Below, piece after piece: positions 40,252 to 52,700 of a stretch of DNA of 64,000 bases; the stretch's first letter is position 1; every line of letters begins with the position of its first letter. The position numbers were made by a program, and so were the translations under genes. The notes beneath the pieces are model-generated. The model worked only from the letters and a program-made list of their open reading frames with translations, was not told where the DNA came from and did not search any database. The stretch is from Xenopus tropicalis (Eukaryota > Chordata > Amphibia > Anura > Pipidae): contig NC_030683.2 in NCBI RefSeq assembly GCF_000004195.4, positions 45,769,358 to 45,833,357 on the forward strand, written 5' to 3'.

Positions 40252-41292
40252 CAGCGCTGTCCAACTTCTGTGGTACCGAGGGCCGGAATTTTTCTGGCCA
40301 ACGCGGCAGAGGGCCGATAATGCAAGCCAGTTTGACCACTCCCCCTTTTTTAAACCACACCCATGTTATCACAAGAGCTTTTAAGACCATACCCACATTA
40401 ATGGTGGTAACGCAGCAAAACCCCCAAATGGTTGTTCCTCAGTGTAGGGATATCACCCTTCATTCATATGTGAAAGAATTATATTATGTCATATTAAGAC
40501 ACAACCTTAAATCCATATGCCTCCTCCTCCCCTGTGGATAGCACAGCAACCCCCAGCACATAATTACACATCTTAGGGACCTTATAATGACTATTTTCAA
40601 ATGCTAAAAAAACTCCCAGAACAAACCCCTGCCAGGTTCACCTCCCACAGGCAGCACAGGGCAGGCAGAGTATGGCACACACAGGCAGGGTTGGGCAGGC
40701 AGAGTATGGCACACAGGCAGCATAGGGCAGGCAGAGTATGGAACACACAGACAGGGTAGGGCAGGCAGAGTATGGAACACACAGGCAGGGTAGGGCAGGC
40801 AGAGTATGGAACACACAGCCAGGGTAGGGCAGGCAGAGTATGGCACACACAGGCAACATAGGGCAGGCAGAGTATGGGACACACAGGCAGCATAGAGCAG
40901 GCAGAGTATAGCACATACTCTGCCTGCCCTACCCTGCCTGTGTGTACCATACTCTGCCTGCACTACCCTACCTATGTGTGCCATACTCTGCCTGCCCTAT
41001 GCTGCCTGTGTGTATGGCACACACAGAGAGCATACACTGACTATGACAATGTCTAAGGTGTGAACAGGGGATTAGAGCCTGAGGTGTGAACAATGCAGGG
41101 ATTAAAAGGTGTGAACAGTAGAGGAGATTACATATTTAAACAATACAGGGGATTACAGCCTGAATCTGAGGTGAGAACCATGCAGGGGGCCATTTAATCT
41201 CAGTACTGATACCATTTAAAGTTTCCACAAAGGTGAACCATCAAAGCAGCCAGACAGGTGGGGGGTCACGGGCCGCCAGTTGGACAACCCTG
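40252..41292. mobile_element. hAT MITE (CAGCGCTGTCCAACTT), 1.04 kb
   Basis: Left CAGCGCTGTCCAACTTC and right CCAGTTGGACAACCCTG are inverted. Flanks atctagag and atatagag are an 8-bp target duplication with one mismatch. The interior contains a minisatellite that changes orientation midway. No transposase is present. Confidence 0.9.
40640..41010. repeat. Minisatellite of about 32 bp with internal orientation switch
   Basis: Unit gggcaggcagagtatggcac plus acacaggcag(g/c), present about nine times up to about 40913. It then continues as the reverse complement (ctctgcctgccctaccctgc) for about three more units. The array lies inside the hAT element. Confidence 0.9.
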
Positions 41293-41446
41293 ATATAGAG
41301 CATTAAGACATGTAGCTTTAAAGTTTTGGGTTCAATTCTGATGAACAATTTTATGATTGGTTTTTGGTACAGAACCTTCTGGCAGGATAAATCCATGCTG
41401 CTCCACAGAGATACATCCACTTAAAAAATAGCAGCTTATGTTAGCG

Positions 41447-42043
41447 CAGGGGTAGGGAACCTATGGCTCGGGAGCCAGATGTGGCTCTTTTAATGGCTGC
41501 ATCTGGCTTGCTGCCAAATCTTTAATAAAAAAAAATAACCGGGGGCGTGGCCTGCACTCAGCGGATAGAGGATGTGTTCTAAGCCTTGGAGCATGTCTTC
41601 TGTCCTCCAAGTGCAGGCCACGCCCTCCTCCGCATCGCATCCGGGATCCTTACCGTGTTGCACTTAAACCAGGGCCCAGGGAACTGAGAGGGACATTGGA
41701 GCAGAAACCTGTGACAGTTCACGCTTGAATTTAAAATATAATGTGGCCAATATGTCTCTGTTGGGGCTACAAAGAGAGGCCAACTGTGCACTGTGCTAGG
41801 TAGCCCTCTAGTTATACCACTAACAAGCCATATTGAACAGCTAAAGATGACACCCACCCTACCTTGCCCCGCAGCATCCGCAGCTGAACGGGCCTAAAGC
41901 CGCATTGTCCTCCACAGGCAGCCCCAAATCGAGGCCCCGGCTGTGGCCTTGCTCCCGTCGGCCATTGTATGGCTCTCACGGAATTACATTTTAAAATATG
42001 TGGTGTTTAAGGGTTTCTCAGCCAAAAAGGTTCCCGACCCCTG
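41447..42043. mobile_element. hAT non-autonomous element (CAGGGGTAGGGAACC), 597 bp
   Basis: Left CAGGGGTAGGGAACCTATGG and right AAGGTTCCCGACCCCTG are inverted, with perfect 8-bp target duplications tgttagcg at 41439-41446 and 42044-42051. A smaller inner inverted pair (gggcgtggcctgcact / agtgcaggccacgccc) lies at 41543-41626. Confidence 0.93.
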
Positions 42044-42697
42044 TGTTAGCGTGTCGGCAGCAACAACAAGTGTGGTAGGGTTTTGGGTTTTTTTGTTATT
42101 TGGTGTCTTTTTTTAAAAGCAAACAATATGGATGATTTCACAAAATAACCATGGCATTTCTAAACAAAATTATCATCACAGTGACTTAGAAAATTGGATT
42201 TCATTAAAATCTTGTAGAAATTGTTGGGATTGCTAAAGCCATTAGATGATTGCCAGTTGAACACTATGTGAATATTTTTCCTGTGCCCGCAGCTGGTACA
42301 TCTTCAAAGTGTTTTGTTTCAGTGATCATAAAGCAACTATTTTTAAGCCTGGAATATATTTGGAGGCTATCAATCCTCCAGGTACCTGTTACCTGTTTTC
42401 AAGTCAAGATTACAGCTAATTTCCCTTGTGCACAACAGAGTCATTTTTATGTAGCCAAGAGTGTCCTTACCTGTGCTAATGCAGGTACACTATCCATATT
42501 TGAGTATAAGTTTATTTTCATTTTAGAAATTGATTTTAAGATGATGAGCAAATTAAATAATATCTTCATTATATTTTCAGCTTAAAGACAGAGCTTCCAA
42601 CTTTTTACAGTGACTGCTATAAGGGTTTTCTGATTTTTAAGGGAATATATTGCATAGATCTTGTTCATTGGAACATCACAGGGTCCAATTGCACATG

Positions 42698-43131
42698 TTA
42701 AATTGGACCTGTCACCCAGACATAAAAAGCTGTATAATAAAAGTCCTTTTCAAATTAAACATAAAACCAAAATTAATTTTTATATTAACTCATTCAAATC
42801 CATTATAAATGCATTTATAAATCCCAGCTGTCAATCATATACTGCATGCCCCGCCTCTATGCCTTAGGCATAGAGGCGGGGCAGACAATTGCTTAAACTT
42901 TCCATTCAGCACTCACATTTCCCCTACCTTTTCGCCATCTAATTGTGTAGCCAGTGTATGGGCCTGGGCATCTGGTCCCCATTCTGGCACATACAAAAGA
43001 TTTTGGGATGATACAAAGCTTGCCTTCATAACAGTGCCCACAAAAATGGTACCTGCCTGCTGGCCGTGATTGTATATTCCCAAGACTGAAGGGAACAAGA
43101 TTTATATAATTTATATAGTATGTGAAGTTAA
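42698..43131. mobile_element. T2-like repeat with perfect 18-bp hairpin
   Basis: Starts at a TTAA and reads ttggacctgtcacccagac, a common T2-like terminus. At 42847-42883 there is a perfect hairpin: 18-bp arms (tgccccgcctctatgcct) around one T. The right half does not mirror the left half, so the element is incomplete or recombined. Confidence 0.55.
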
Positions 43132-43639
43132 TTTTGCTTAACAAACACAATAGAAATTGGAATTATTTCTTAGGGTAACAGTTAAACAGGGTAAACGGAG
43201 AAATAGAAGCTACTCAATATTTGATTCTTGTAAGGTAGATATTTAGATTACCAGTGCATAGGCAAAGAGAAGTCTCTTATGTACAGATGAAGCGCAGGTT
43301 TTCCCAAAACTTAACTAGTTACAAGATAACACAGGCTATCCTGTTGTGTTATCTAGTGCCATCTCCCTGCTGTGTCAGGGGAAAAAAAGCCTTCTTAGGC
43401 TGTTATTCTGTTTTTAGACAGCAGGTGGTGCCTGGAAAGTAACGTTAACATGCACAGTAGGGGGTCCATTTTGACACCAGACTTCTCCAGCCTTATCTTT
43501 TTTCTGGAATGTGGGAAGTGCTAAGAGTGATTAAGATTATCCCCTGGTAAAAGCAAATAGAGCACTAGTCTCTCCTGTGGGTAATTACGCACTGGGCTGT
43601 TTCTGGGCAAATCCAGTTGGTACAACGTGTATCAGGCGC

Positions 43640-43853
43640 CAGGGCCGGATTTCTTTCTGAGGCGCCCCGAGGCCACCCCTGTAGGTGTCCCCCTCTGCGC
43701 ATGCGCGAACGCTCCTTTGAACTCCCATACGGAGCAGTGGGGAGAGGTCCCGACTGCTCCGTATGGGAGCCAAATTGAAAAATTTTTCTGGCGGCGGGGC
43801 GGCGTGCCGCCCTAGGCCCGGGCCTTTGTGGCCTCTACACAAATCCGGGCCTG
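43640..43853. mobile_element. hAT MITE (CAGGGCCGGATTT), present in left arm only
   Basis: Inverted ends CAGGGCCGGATTT / AAATCCGGGCCTG are flanked by perfect 8-bp duplications tcaggcgc (43632-43639 and 43854-43861). The right arm has the empty site, gcgcctgatatacg, near 57691. Confidence 0.93.
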
Positions 43854-43984
43854 TCAGGCGCATAATCATATATTTTTAATACTGTAGTTTGGCATTTTTC
43901 CCTCCTCTTTTCACATTATGCAATTTTGTTTTCCTCAATCATTTAACTATTAGAGTTCCCAGATCCCTGCAAAGAATGGGCCCA

Positions 43985-44215
43985 GACAATACATAAGTTC
44001 CCTTTTCTCTGTAATAATAAAACAGTACCTGTACTTGATCCCAACTAAGATATAATTACCCCTTATTGGGGCAGAACAGCCCTCTTGGGTTTATTTCATG
44101 GTTAAATGATTCCCTTTTCTCTGTAATAATAAAACAGTACCTGTACTTGATCCCAACTAAGATATAATTACCCCTTATTGGGGGCAGAACAGCCCTATTG
44201 GGTTTATTTCATGTT
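43985..44215. repeat. Direct duplication of a dispersed repeat, left arm
   Basis: Block cagtacctgtacttgatccc .. taattaccccttattggg occurs twice, about 118 bp apart. The sequence also belongs to the family at 59150. The mirror block in the right arm has more copies. Confidence 0.8.
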
Positions 44216-44779
44216 CCCTGTTCCCTGTATAACTCAGCCTGCAGCCTTGTACCTTTATATGGGCACAGAACCCCTCAGTGACTGCTAATATCCTTATCAT
44301 TTACAGTAGGGGGTACATTATCCCTTATAATATACGAGGCCTGCAGCTTTGTACCTTTATCACAGAATGCCTCCAATATCCCTTTTAATACATAAGAGAT
44401 TATTACAGCCATGTTTTTCATTTATAGTTATTAAGGTTAAGGCCACAGGCAGTGACAGCAGCTTTGGACAAGTATAAATAATAAATAAAGCAGACATTAT
44501 CAATAGTTAAGAAATATATCTTTCCACAACTTGGGACAACCTATCTGTACTGAACCCAGTGAGTTTCTTACGCCCTGTAGGCAACACTGACACCCAACAC
44601 TGCACCACACCATACCTCCCAACATTTAAAAATGAAAAAGAGGGACAAAAGTATATGCCGCGCTAAGTGATGCAATATTTTTGACCACGCCCCTCTGACC
44701 ACACCCACATTACAAAACACCCCCATTTTCCATGGTTGGAATGGCAGCATCAGACACACCAAGTGCACTAGTGTTTTAA

Positions 44780-46886
44780 CTCTTTTACTGCCAACGACGT
44801 ATGGCATACGTCGTGGCAGTAAAAGGGCTTAAATGCCAACGACGTGTCCCATACTTCCTTGGCATTTAAGCGCAGCTCTCTGCAGCGGCGGCATGTGCCG
44901 CCGCTGCAGAGAGCTTCTATCCATGACAGCCCCCCTGGGCAACGTGCCAGGGTGGCTGTCATGAGGGTCCTGCAAATCGTTCGCTCGCAGGACCCTCCAG
45001 GAAGCAGCAGACGCGATCGCATCACGTCTCCTGATTCCTCCTTCCCCCCTGCCGGCCGGCCCACTGAAGAGGAGGCGATCGGGTCTTCAGGACAGGTAAG
45101 AACTTTTTTTTTTTTCATTTAAACCTTTACACACACACTTACATACATTTATACACACTTACATACATTTACACACACTTACAGCACACATTTTAGCAGT
45201 TTTTTTTTTCATTTTTCACACTTTTATACACTTATTTACACTCATATACACACTTACACACTATAACAAAACTTTTACACATGTACACACATGTATACAC
45301 AAACACTTTGGTTTTTGTTTTGTTTTGTTTTTTTTTTCATTTTGCCACTTTGTTTTTAGTTTCTTTTACCCAAAAACTGTTTATTTTGACAGCGTGACTA
45401 TTGGATCAGATATTCTGACCACTAATTACACTGTCATGTGACTTATTTTGTTGTTTCACTGATTTGCACAATTTTTGTGGTTTTATCGCATTTTATCCCT
45501 GTATAAGTGTTCCTAAAATGTTTTTAGCGTAGCTTTGCCAGGTGTAACTTTGGTGTACAAAAATAAACCTATTTTGAATTCATCAGAATTTGTACTTTCC
45601 AAAAATATATGGTTTCCTGGGGCTCTCTGTATAGTTAGGGGGGGGGGTTACTGCACATAATACGCTGTCAGGGGGCTCTGTGTGCAAAAGCTGAGTTGGC
45701 AGGCGAGAAATCCTTATGCGCTATTTTCATTTCGGGGTCAGTACATACCGCAGACTTTGGTATATCTATGCATATTGGGCATCAAACTGTTCAGTAGGCC
45801 TCTGGTGTTCCTATTTGGGGTGATTTGCCTTTATCTGATCTTTATCAAGAAATTGTGAGAGATAAATGCGGCAAATTGCAACATTTTTATGCGATTTTCT
45901 AAATGTCATATAAATCTGCAAACTTAGGAAAGCTTTACAGCTTGGTACTTTGGAGCAAAAAGAAATGTTTACCCATTATAGATTCGGGGGGATGTGTACT
46001 TTCCAAAAATATATGGCTTTCTGGGGTGAGCGTACTTTTTTTGTAGCATTATCCCACATAAAGGATGTAAATGTGTTGATTTTGCAGGAGCTGAAATGAT
46101 ACATCATATGGGGGTATGTTCCCATTGGGGCCCCTACATGCCACATACTTAGGTAAACCTATACATATTGGGCATCAAACTGTTCAGTGGACCCCTGGCG
46201 TTCATATTTAGGGTGTTTTATTTGGTTACTTTATGACCTGTAGGAGATAAGATACTATAGACTGGAAGTTTTGAAGCAATTTTTAAAAAAAATCACAAAT
46301 TTTGATAAAAACCAATAACTTTAGGAAAGCATTGCGACTTGATAGTTTCGAGTAGACAGACAGTTGTGCCTAATCTGTATTCCCCAGAATCTGTTCTTTC
46401 CAAAAATGTACAATTTTCTGGGATAAACCTTCTGTTAGTGGAAATTTTGTCCTTGAAATCTAAGGTATGCCGCTTTCTGGAGCAGTGCTTTGGAAATTTG
46501 GTAATGTACTGCTGGGAGTTTTTGAGAAATCTCCATAAAACTATATATATTTGGTATTGGCACGTTCAGGAGACATGGGACTTTCCAAATCAGTTGTATA
46601 TTCGTGCATAAAATAATTTTTGTTTCTAGTATGTGTGTTTATATTATGGAAAATTCGATTTTTTTTGCATTTTTAGACATTTAGAAGCCTATATCTTGTT
46701 ACAGAATTGGAATTACACAAAAATTCTACCATATTTTGAAAGCTTAGGTTGTTCTGAAAAAAACAATATATTGTTTTCCTGGGTAAACTAAAAGTCCCCC
46801 CAAGGAAAGGCCCCTAAAGTGAAATGTTCAAAAACTGTCTGGCAATACAAGTTCCGCTTTGACCAAAACAGCTGGCAGTAAAAGGG
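44780..46886. mobile_element. piggyBac-type non-autonomous element, left arm (2107 bp)
   Basis: Inverted ends CTCTTTTACTGCCA and TGGCAGTAAAAGGG are flanked by TTAA (44776-44779, 46887-46890), the piggyBac-superfamily target site. Next to the left end are further hairpins (gccaacgacgtatggcatac; ctctgcagcggcggcatgtg / gccgccgctgcagagag). No transposase frame is present. At about 45690 the sequence switches from one internal repeat copy to the other, as found in the right arm, so 365 bp appear to have been lost by recombination. Confidence 0.8.
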
Positions 46887-46890
46887 TTAA

Positions 46891-47496
46891 TAGCTGGCAT
46901 CATAAATCATGAGCTGCCCTTGAAAATACAAAAAGGAGGAGGCCAGGACGCGCCTGTGGCCATCAATGGTCCTTCATAGTTCAATTCCCTTGGTGCGTCT
47001 GCCTCTATCAATGGGGCTCAATGCTGATACCATTTCTGATACATGCCCTACCTAAGGCATCAGCTTTGAGACCCAAGGAAGCTCAGCTGCCAGGGCGGGA
47101 CTCGAACTCCAAACCTTACGGGGTAGGAATCGAACTCCAAAGCCAACGGGGCAGGAATCGAACTCCACACCCGGCGATGTAAGGGCGTGCGCTCTACCAC
47201 TTCGCTATCCTTCCTCCTCCCACTTGTAACATGTTTCTTCGTAATCTTGTCTTCTGCATATTGGCGGTTGGTGTATCCTAACCGACTGACTGAAACACTC
47301 AGGGTTAGAGCCTGCTGCTTGCCCCAAGCCCTATATAACTAGGGGGGCTGTTTATAGTAGGGGGAAATGAATCCTCCATTTATCAACATTCTCTGGGGGG
47401 GAATGAATACAAGGGTATAAGTTTTACCCCCGGGGCAAGAGAGGTCCCCAAATTTGCCCCATTGACTTATGATGGGGATTTTGGCAAATAACTAGT
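46891..47496 (-). ncRNA. tRNA-like module with one A box and three B boxes, left arm
   Basis: Read on the minus strand: A box TAGCGAAGTGG (47197-47207), then B-box-like GTTCGATTCC (47154-47163), GTTCGATTCC (47126-47135) and GTTCGAGTCC (47098-47107), exactly 28 bp apart. The run TAGCGAAGTGGTAGAGCGCA is very close to the 5' half of a tRNA. It is probably a pol III SINE-like unit or tRNA relic; a functional tRNA is not supported. The stretch 47221-47496 is the spacer to the satellite. Confidence 0.6.
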
Positions 47497-47499
47497 TTG

Positions 47500-49743
47500 T
47501 CGTAGACCCATGAATGAGGTGTCAAACCGTGCGGCTAATTCGAGAATGGGGTGCAATGACTTTTCTGAGGGGTGGGCAGTTAATTGCCCCAGCAAGGGGG
47601 CAATTATCCGCCCATAGACTTAACATTGAGACCAACTTTGAGTCCCGCACCATTTTTGGTAGACCCATGAATGAGGTGTCAAACCGTGCGGCTTATTCTG
47701 GAATGGGGTGCTATGACTTTTCTGAGGGGTGGGCAGTTAATTGCCCCAGCAGGGGGCAATTATCCGCCCATAGACTTAACATTGAGACCAACTTTGAGTC
47801 CTGCACCGTTTTTCGTAGACCCATGAATGAGGTGTCAAACCGTACAGCTTATTCGGGAATGGGGTGCTATGCTTTTTTGGAGGGGTGGGCGGTTAATTGC
47901 CCCAGCAGGGGGCAATTAACCACCGTTTGTCGTAGACCCATATATGAGGTGTCAAACCGTGCGGCTTATTCGGGAGTGGGGTGCTATGACTTTTCTGAGG
48001 GGTGGGCGGTTAATTGCCCCAGCAGGGGGCAATTATCCGCCCATAGACTTAACATTGAGACCAACTTTGACTGAGCCCCGCACCGTTTTTCGTAGACCCA
48101 TGAATGAGGTGTCAAACCGTGCAGCTTATTCGGGAATGGGGTGCTATGCCTTTTCTGAGGGGTGGGCGGTTAATTGCCCCAGCAGGGGGCAATTAACCAC
48201 CGTTTGTCGTAGACCCATGAATGAGGTGTCAAACCGTGCGGCTTATTCGGGAATAGGGTGCTATAACTTTTGTGAGGGGTGGGCAGTTAATTGCCCCAGC
48301 AGGGGGCAATTAACCACCGTTTGTCGTAGACCCATGAATGAGGTTTAAAACTGTGCGGCTTATTCGGGAATGGGGTGCTATGACTTTTCTGAGGGGTGGG
48401 CAGTTAATTGCTCCAGCAGGGGGCAATTATCCACCCATAGACTTAACATTGAGACCAACTTTGACTGGGTCCCGCACCGTTTCTCGTAGACCCATGAATG
48501 AGGTGTCAAACCGTGCGGCTGCTTCGGGAATGGGGTGCTATGACTTTTCTGAGGGGTGGGCGGTTAATTGCCCCAGATTGGGGCAATTATCCGCCCATAG
48601 ACTTAACATTGAGACCAACTTTGAGTCCCACACCGTTTGTCGTAGACCCATGAATGAGGTGTCAAACTGTGTGGCTTATTCGGGAATGGGGTGCTATGAC
48701 TTTTCTGAGGGGTGGGCGGTTAATTGCCCCAGCAGGGAGCAATTAACCACCGTTTGTTGTAGACCCATGAATGAGGTGTCAAACCGTGCGTCTTATTCGG
48801 GAATAGGGTGCTATGACTTTTGTGAGGGGTGGGCAGTTAATTGCCCCAGCAGGGGGCAATTAACAACCGTTTGTCGTAGACCCATGAATGAGGTGTCAAA
48901 CCGTGCGGCTTATTCGGGAATAGGGTGCTATGACTTTTGTGAGGGGTGGGCAGTTAATTGCCCCAGCAGGGGGCAATTAACCACCGTTTGTCGTAGACCC
49001 ATGAATGAGGTTTCAAACCGTACAGCTTATTCGGGAATGGGGTGCTATGCTTTTTTGGAGGGGTGGGCGGTTAATTGCCCCAGCAGGGGGCAATTAACCA
49101 CCGTTTGTCATATACCTATGAATGAGGTGTCAAACTGTGCGGCTTATTAGGGAATAGGGTGCTATGACTTTTCTGAGGGGTGGGCAGTTAATTGCCCCAG
49201 CAGGGGGCAATTATCCACCCATAGACTTAACATTGAGACCAACTTTGACTGAGTCCCGCACCGTTTTTCGTAGACCCATGAATGAGGTGTCAAACCGTGC
49301 AGCTTATTCGGGAATGGGGTGCTATGCCTTTTCTGAGGGGTGGGCGGTTAATTGCCCCAGCAGGGGGCAATTAACCACCGTTTGTCGTTGCAGACCCATG
49401 AATGAGGTGTCAAACCGTGCGGCTTATTCGGGAATAGGGTGCTATGACTTTTGTGAGGAGTGGGCAGTTAATTGCCCCAGCAGGGGGCAATTATCCACCC
49501 ATAGACTTAACATTGAGACCAACTTTGACTGAGTCCCGCACCATTTCTCGTAGACCCATGAATGAGGTGTCAAACTGTGTGGGTTATTCGGGAATGGGGT
49601 GCTATGACCTTTCTAGGGGGTGGGCGGTTAATTGCCCCAGCAGGGGGCAATTAACCACCGTTTGTCATATACCTATGAATGAGGTGTCAAACTGTGCGGC
49701 TTAGTAGGGAATGGGGTACTATGCCTTTTTTGGAGGGGTGGGC
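47500..49743 (+). repeat. Tandem satellite, left array (about 17 monomers)
   Basis: Monomers begin gtagacccatgaatgaggtg. Short monomers are about 117 bp and end ggcaattaaccaccgtttgt. Long monomers are about 160 bp and carry an extra segment (ccatagacttaacattgaga .. ccgcaccgttt). Each unit contains a hairpin, ttaattgcccc / ggggcaattaa. Because 117 is divisible by three, frames stay open over several units; I take the resulting frames as a by-product. Confidence 0.93.
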
Positions 49744-52700
49744 TCATTCATGGGTCTACGACAAACGGTGTTGGACTCAGTCAAAGTTGGTCTCAATGTT
49801 AAGTCTATGGGTGGATAATTGCCCCCTGCTTGGGCAATTAACTGCCCTCCCCTCACAAAAGTCATAGCACCCTACTCCCGAATAAGCCGCACGGTTTGAC
49901 ACCTCATTCATGGGTCTACGACAAACGGTGGTTAATTGCCCCCTGCTGGGGCAATTAACCGCCCACCCCTCAGAAAAGGCATAGCACCCCATTCCTGAAT
50001 AAACTGCACGGTTTGACACCTCATTCATGGGTCTACGAAAAACGGTGCGGGACTCAGTCAAAGTTGGTCTCAATGTTAAGTCTATGGGCGGATAATTGTC
50101 CCCTGCTGGGGCAATTAACCGCCCACCCCTCAGAAAAGTCATAGCACCCTATTCCCGAATAAGCCGCACAGTTTGACACCTCATTCATGGGTCTACGACA
50201 AACGGTGGTTAATTGCCCCCTGCTGGGGCAATTAACCTCCCACCCCTCAGAAAAGTCATAGCACCCCATTCCCGAATAAGCCACACAGTTTGACACCTCA
50301 TTCATGGGTCTACGACAAACGGTGGGGGACTCAGTCAAAGTTGGTCTCAATGTTAAGTCTATGGGCGGATAATTGCCCCCATCTGGGGCAATTAACCGCC
50401 CACCCCTCAGAAAAGGCATAGCACCCCATTCCCGAATAAGCCGCACGGTTTGACACCTCATTCATGTGTCTACGAAAAACGGTGTGGGACTCAGTCAAAG
50501 TTGGTCTCAATGTTAAGTCTATGGGTGGATAATTGCCCCCTGCTGGGGCAATTAACTGCCCACTCCTCACAAAAGTCATAGCACCCTATTCCCGAATAAG
50601 CCGCACGGTTTGACACCTCATTCATGGGTCTGCGACAAACGGTGGTTAATTGCCCCCTGCTGGGGCAATTAACCGCCCACCCCTTAGAAAATGCATAGCA
50701 CCCCATTCCCGAATAAGCTGCACGGTTTGACACCTCATTCATGGGTCTACGAAAAACGGTGCGGGACTCAGTCAAAGTTGGTGTCAATGTTAAGTCTATG
50801 GGCGGATAATTGCCCCCTGCTGGGGCAATTAACCGCCCACCCCTCAGAAAAGTCATAGCACCCCACTCCCGAATAAGCCGCACGGTTTGACACCTCATTC
50901 ATGGGTCTACGACAAACGGTGGTTAATTGCCCCCTGCTGGGGCAATTAACCGCACACCCCTCAGAAAAGGCATAGCACCCCATTCCCGAATAAGCTGCAC
51001 GGTTTGACACCTCATTCATGGGTCTACGAAAAACGGTGCGGGACTCAGTCAAAGTTGGTGTCAATGTTAAGTCTATGGGCGGATAATTTCCCCCTGCTGG
51101 GGCAATTAACTGCCCACCCCTCAGAAAAGGCATAGCACCCCATTCCCGAATAAGCTGCACGGTTTGACACCTCATTCATGGGTCTACGAAAAACGGTGCG
51201 GGACTCAGTCAAAGTTGGTCTCAATGTTAAGTCTGTGGGTGGATAATTGCCCCCTGCTTGGGCAATTAACTGCCCTCCCCTCACAAAAGTCATAGCACCC
51301 TACTCCCGAATAAGCCGCACGGTTTGACACCTCATTCATGGGTCTACGACAAACGGTGGTTAATTGCCCCCTGCTGGGGCAATTAACCACCCACCCCTCA
51401 GAAAAGGCATAGCACCCCATTCCCGAATAAGCTGCACGGTTTGACACCTCATTCATGGGTCTACGAAAAACGGTGCGGGACTCAGTCAAAGTTGGTCTCA
51501 ATGTTAAGTCTATGGGCGGATAATTGCCCCCTGCTGGGGCAATTAACCGCCCACCCCTCAGAAAAGTCATAGCACCCCACTCCCGAATAAGCCGCACGGT
51601 TTGACACCTCATTCATGGGTCTACGACAAACGGTGGTTAATTGCCCCCTGCTGGGGCAATTAACCGCCCACCCCTCAGAAAAGGCATAGCACCCCATTCC
51701 TGAATAAACTGCACGGTTTGACACCTCATTCATGGGTCTACGAAAAACGGTGCGGGACTCAGTCAAAGTTGGTCTCAATGTTAAGTCTATGGGCGGATAA
51801 TTGCCCCCTGCTGGGGCAATTAACCGCCCACCCCTCAGAAAAGTCATAGCACCCTATTCCCGAATAAGCCGCACAGTTTGACACCTCATTCATGGGTCTA
51901 CGACAAACGGTGGTTAATTGCCCCCTGCTGGGGCAATTAACCGCCCACCCCTCAGAAAAGTCATAGCACCCTATTCCCGAATAAGCCGCACAGTTTGACA
52001 CCTCATTCATGGGTCTACGACAAACGGTGGTTAATTGCCCCCTGCTGGGGCAATTACCCGCCCACCCCTCAGAAAAGGCATAAGCACCCCATTCCCGAAT
52101 AAGCCGCACAGTTTGACACCTCATTCATGGGTATATGACAAACGGTGGTTAATTGCCCCCTGCTGGGGCAATTAACCTCCCACCCCTCAGAAAAGTCATA
52201 GCACCCCATTCCCGAATAAGCCACACAGTTTGACACCTCATTCATGGGTCTACGACAAACGGTGTGGGACTCAGTCAAAGTTAATTGCTGGGGCAATTAA
52301 CTGCCCACTCCTCACAAAAGTCATAGCACCCTATTCCCGAATAAGCCGCACGGTTTGACACCTCATTCATGGGTCTGCAACGACAAACGGTGGTTAATTG
52401 CCCCCTGCTGGGGCAATTAACCGCCCACCCCTCAGAAAAGGCATAGCACCCCATTCCCGAATAAGCTGCACGGTTTGACACCTCATTCATGGGTCTACGA
52501 AAAACGGTGCGGGACTCAGTCAAAGTTGGTGTCAATGTTAAGTCTATGGGCGGATAATTGCCCCCTGCTGGGGCAATTAACCGCCCACCCCTCAGAAAAG
52601 TCATAGCACCCCACTCCCGAATAAGCCGCACGGTTTGACACCTCATTCATGGGTCTACGAAAAACGGTGTGGGACTCAGTCAAAGTTGGTCTCAATGTTA

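Noticed and set aside
40597..40984. Three overlapping cysteine- and leucine-rich frames (LPVCSILCLPYP-type repeats)
   Set aside because: They are readings of the minisatellite inside the hAT element.
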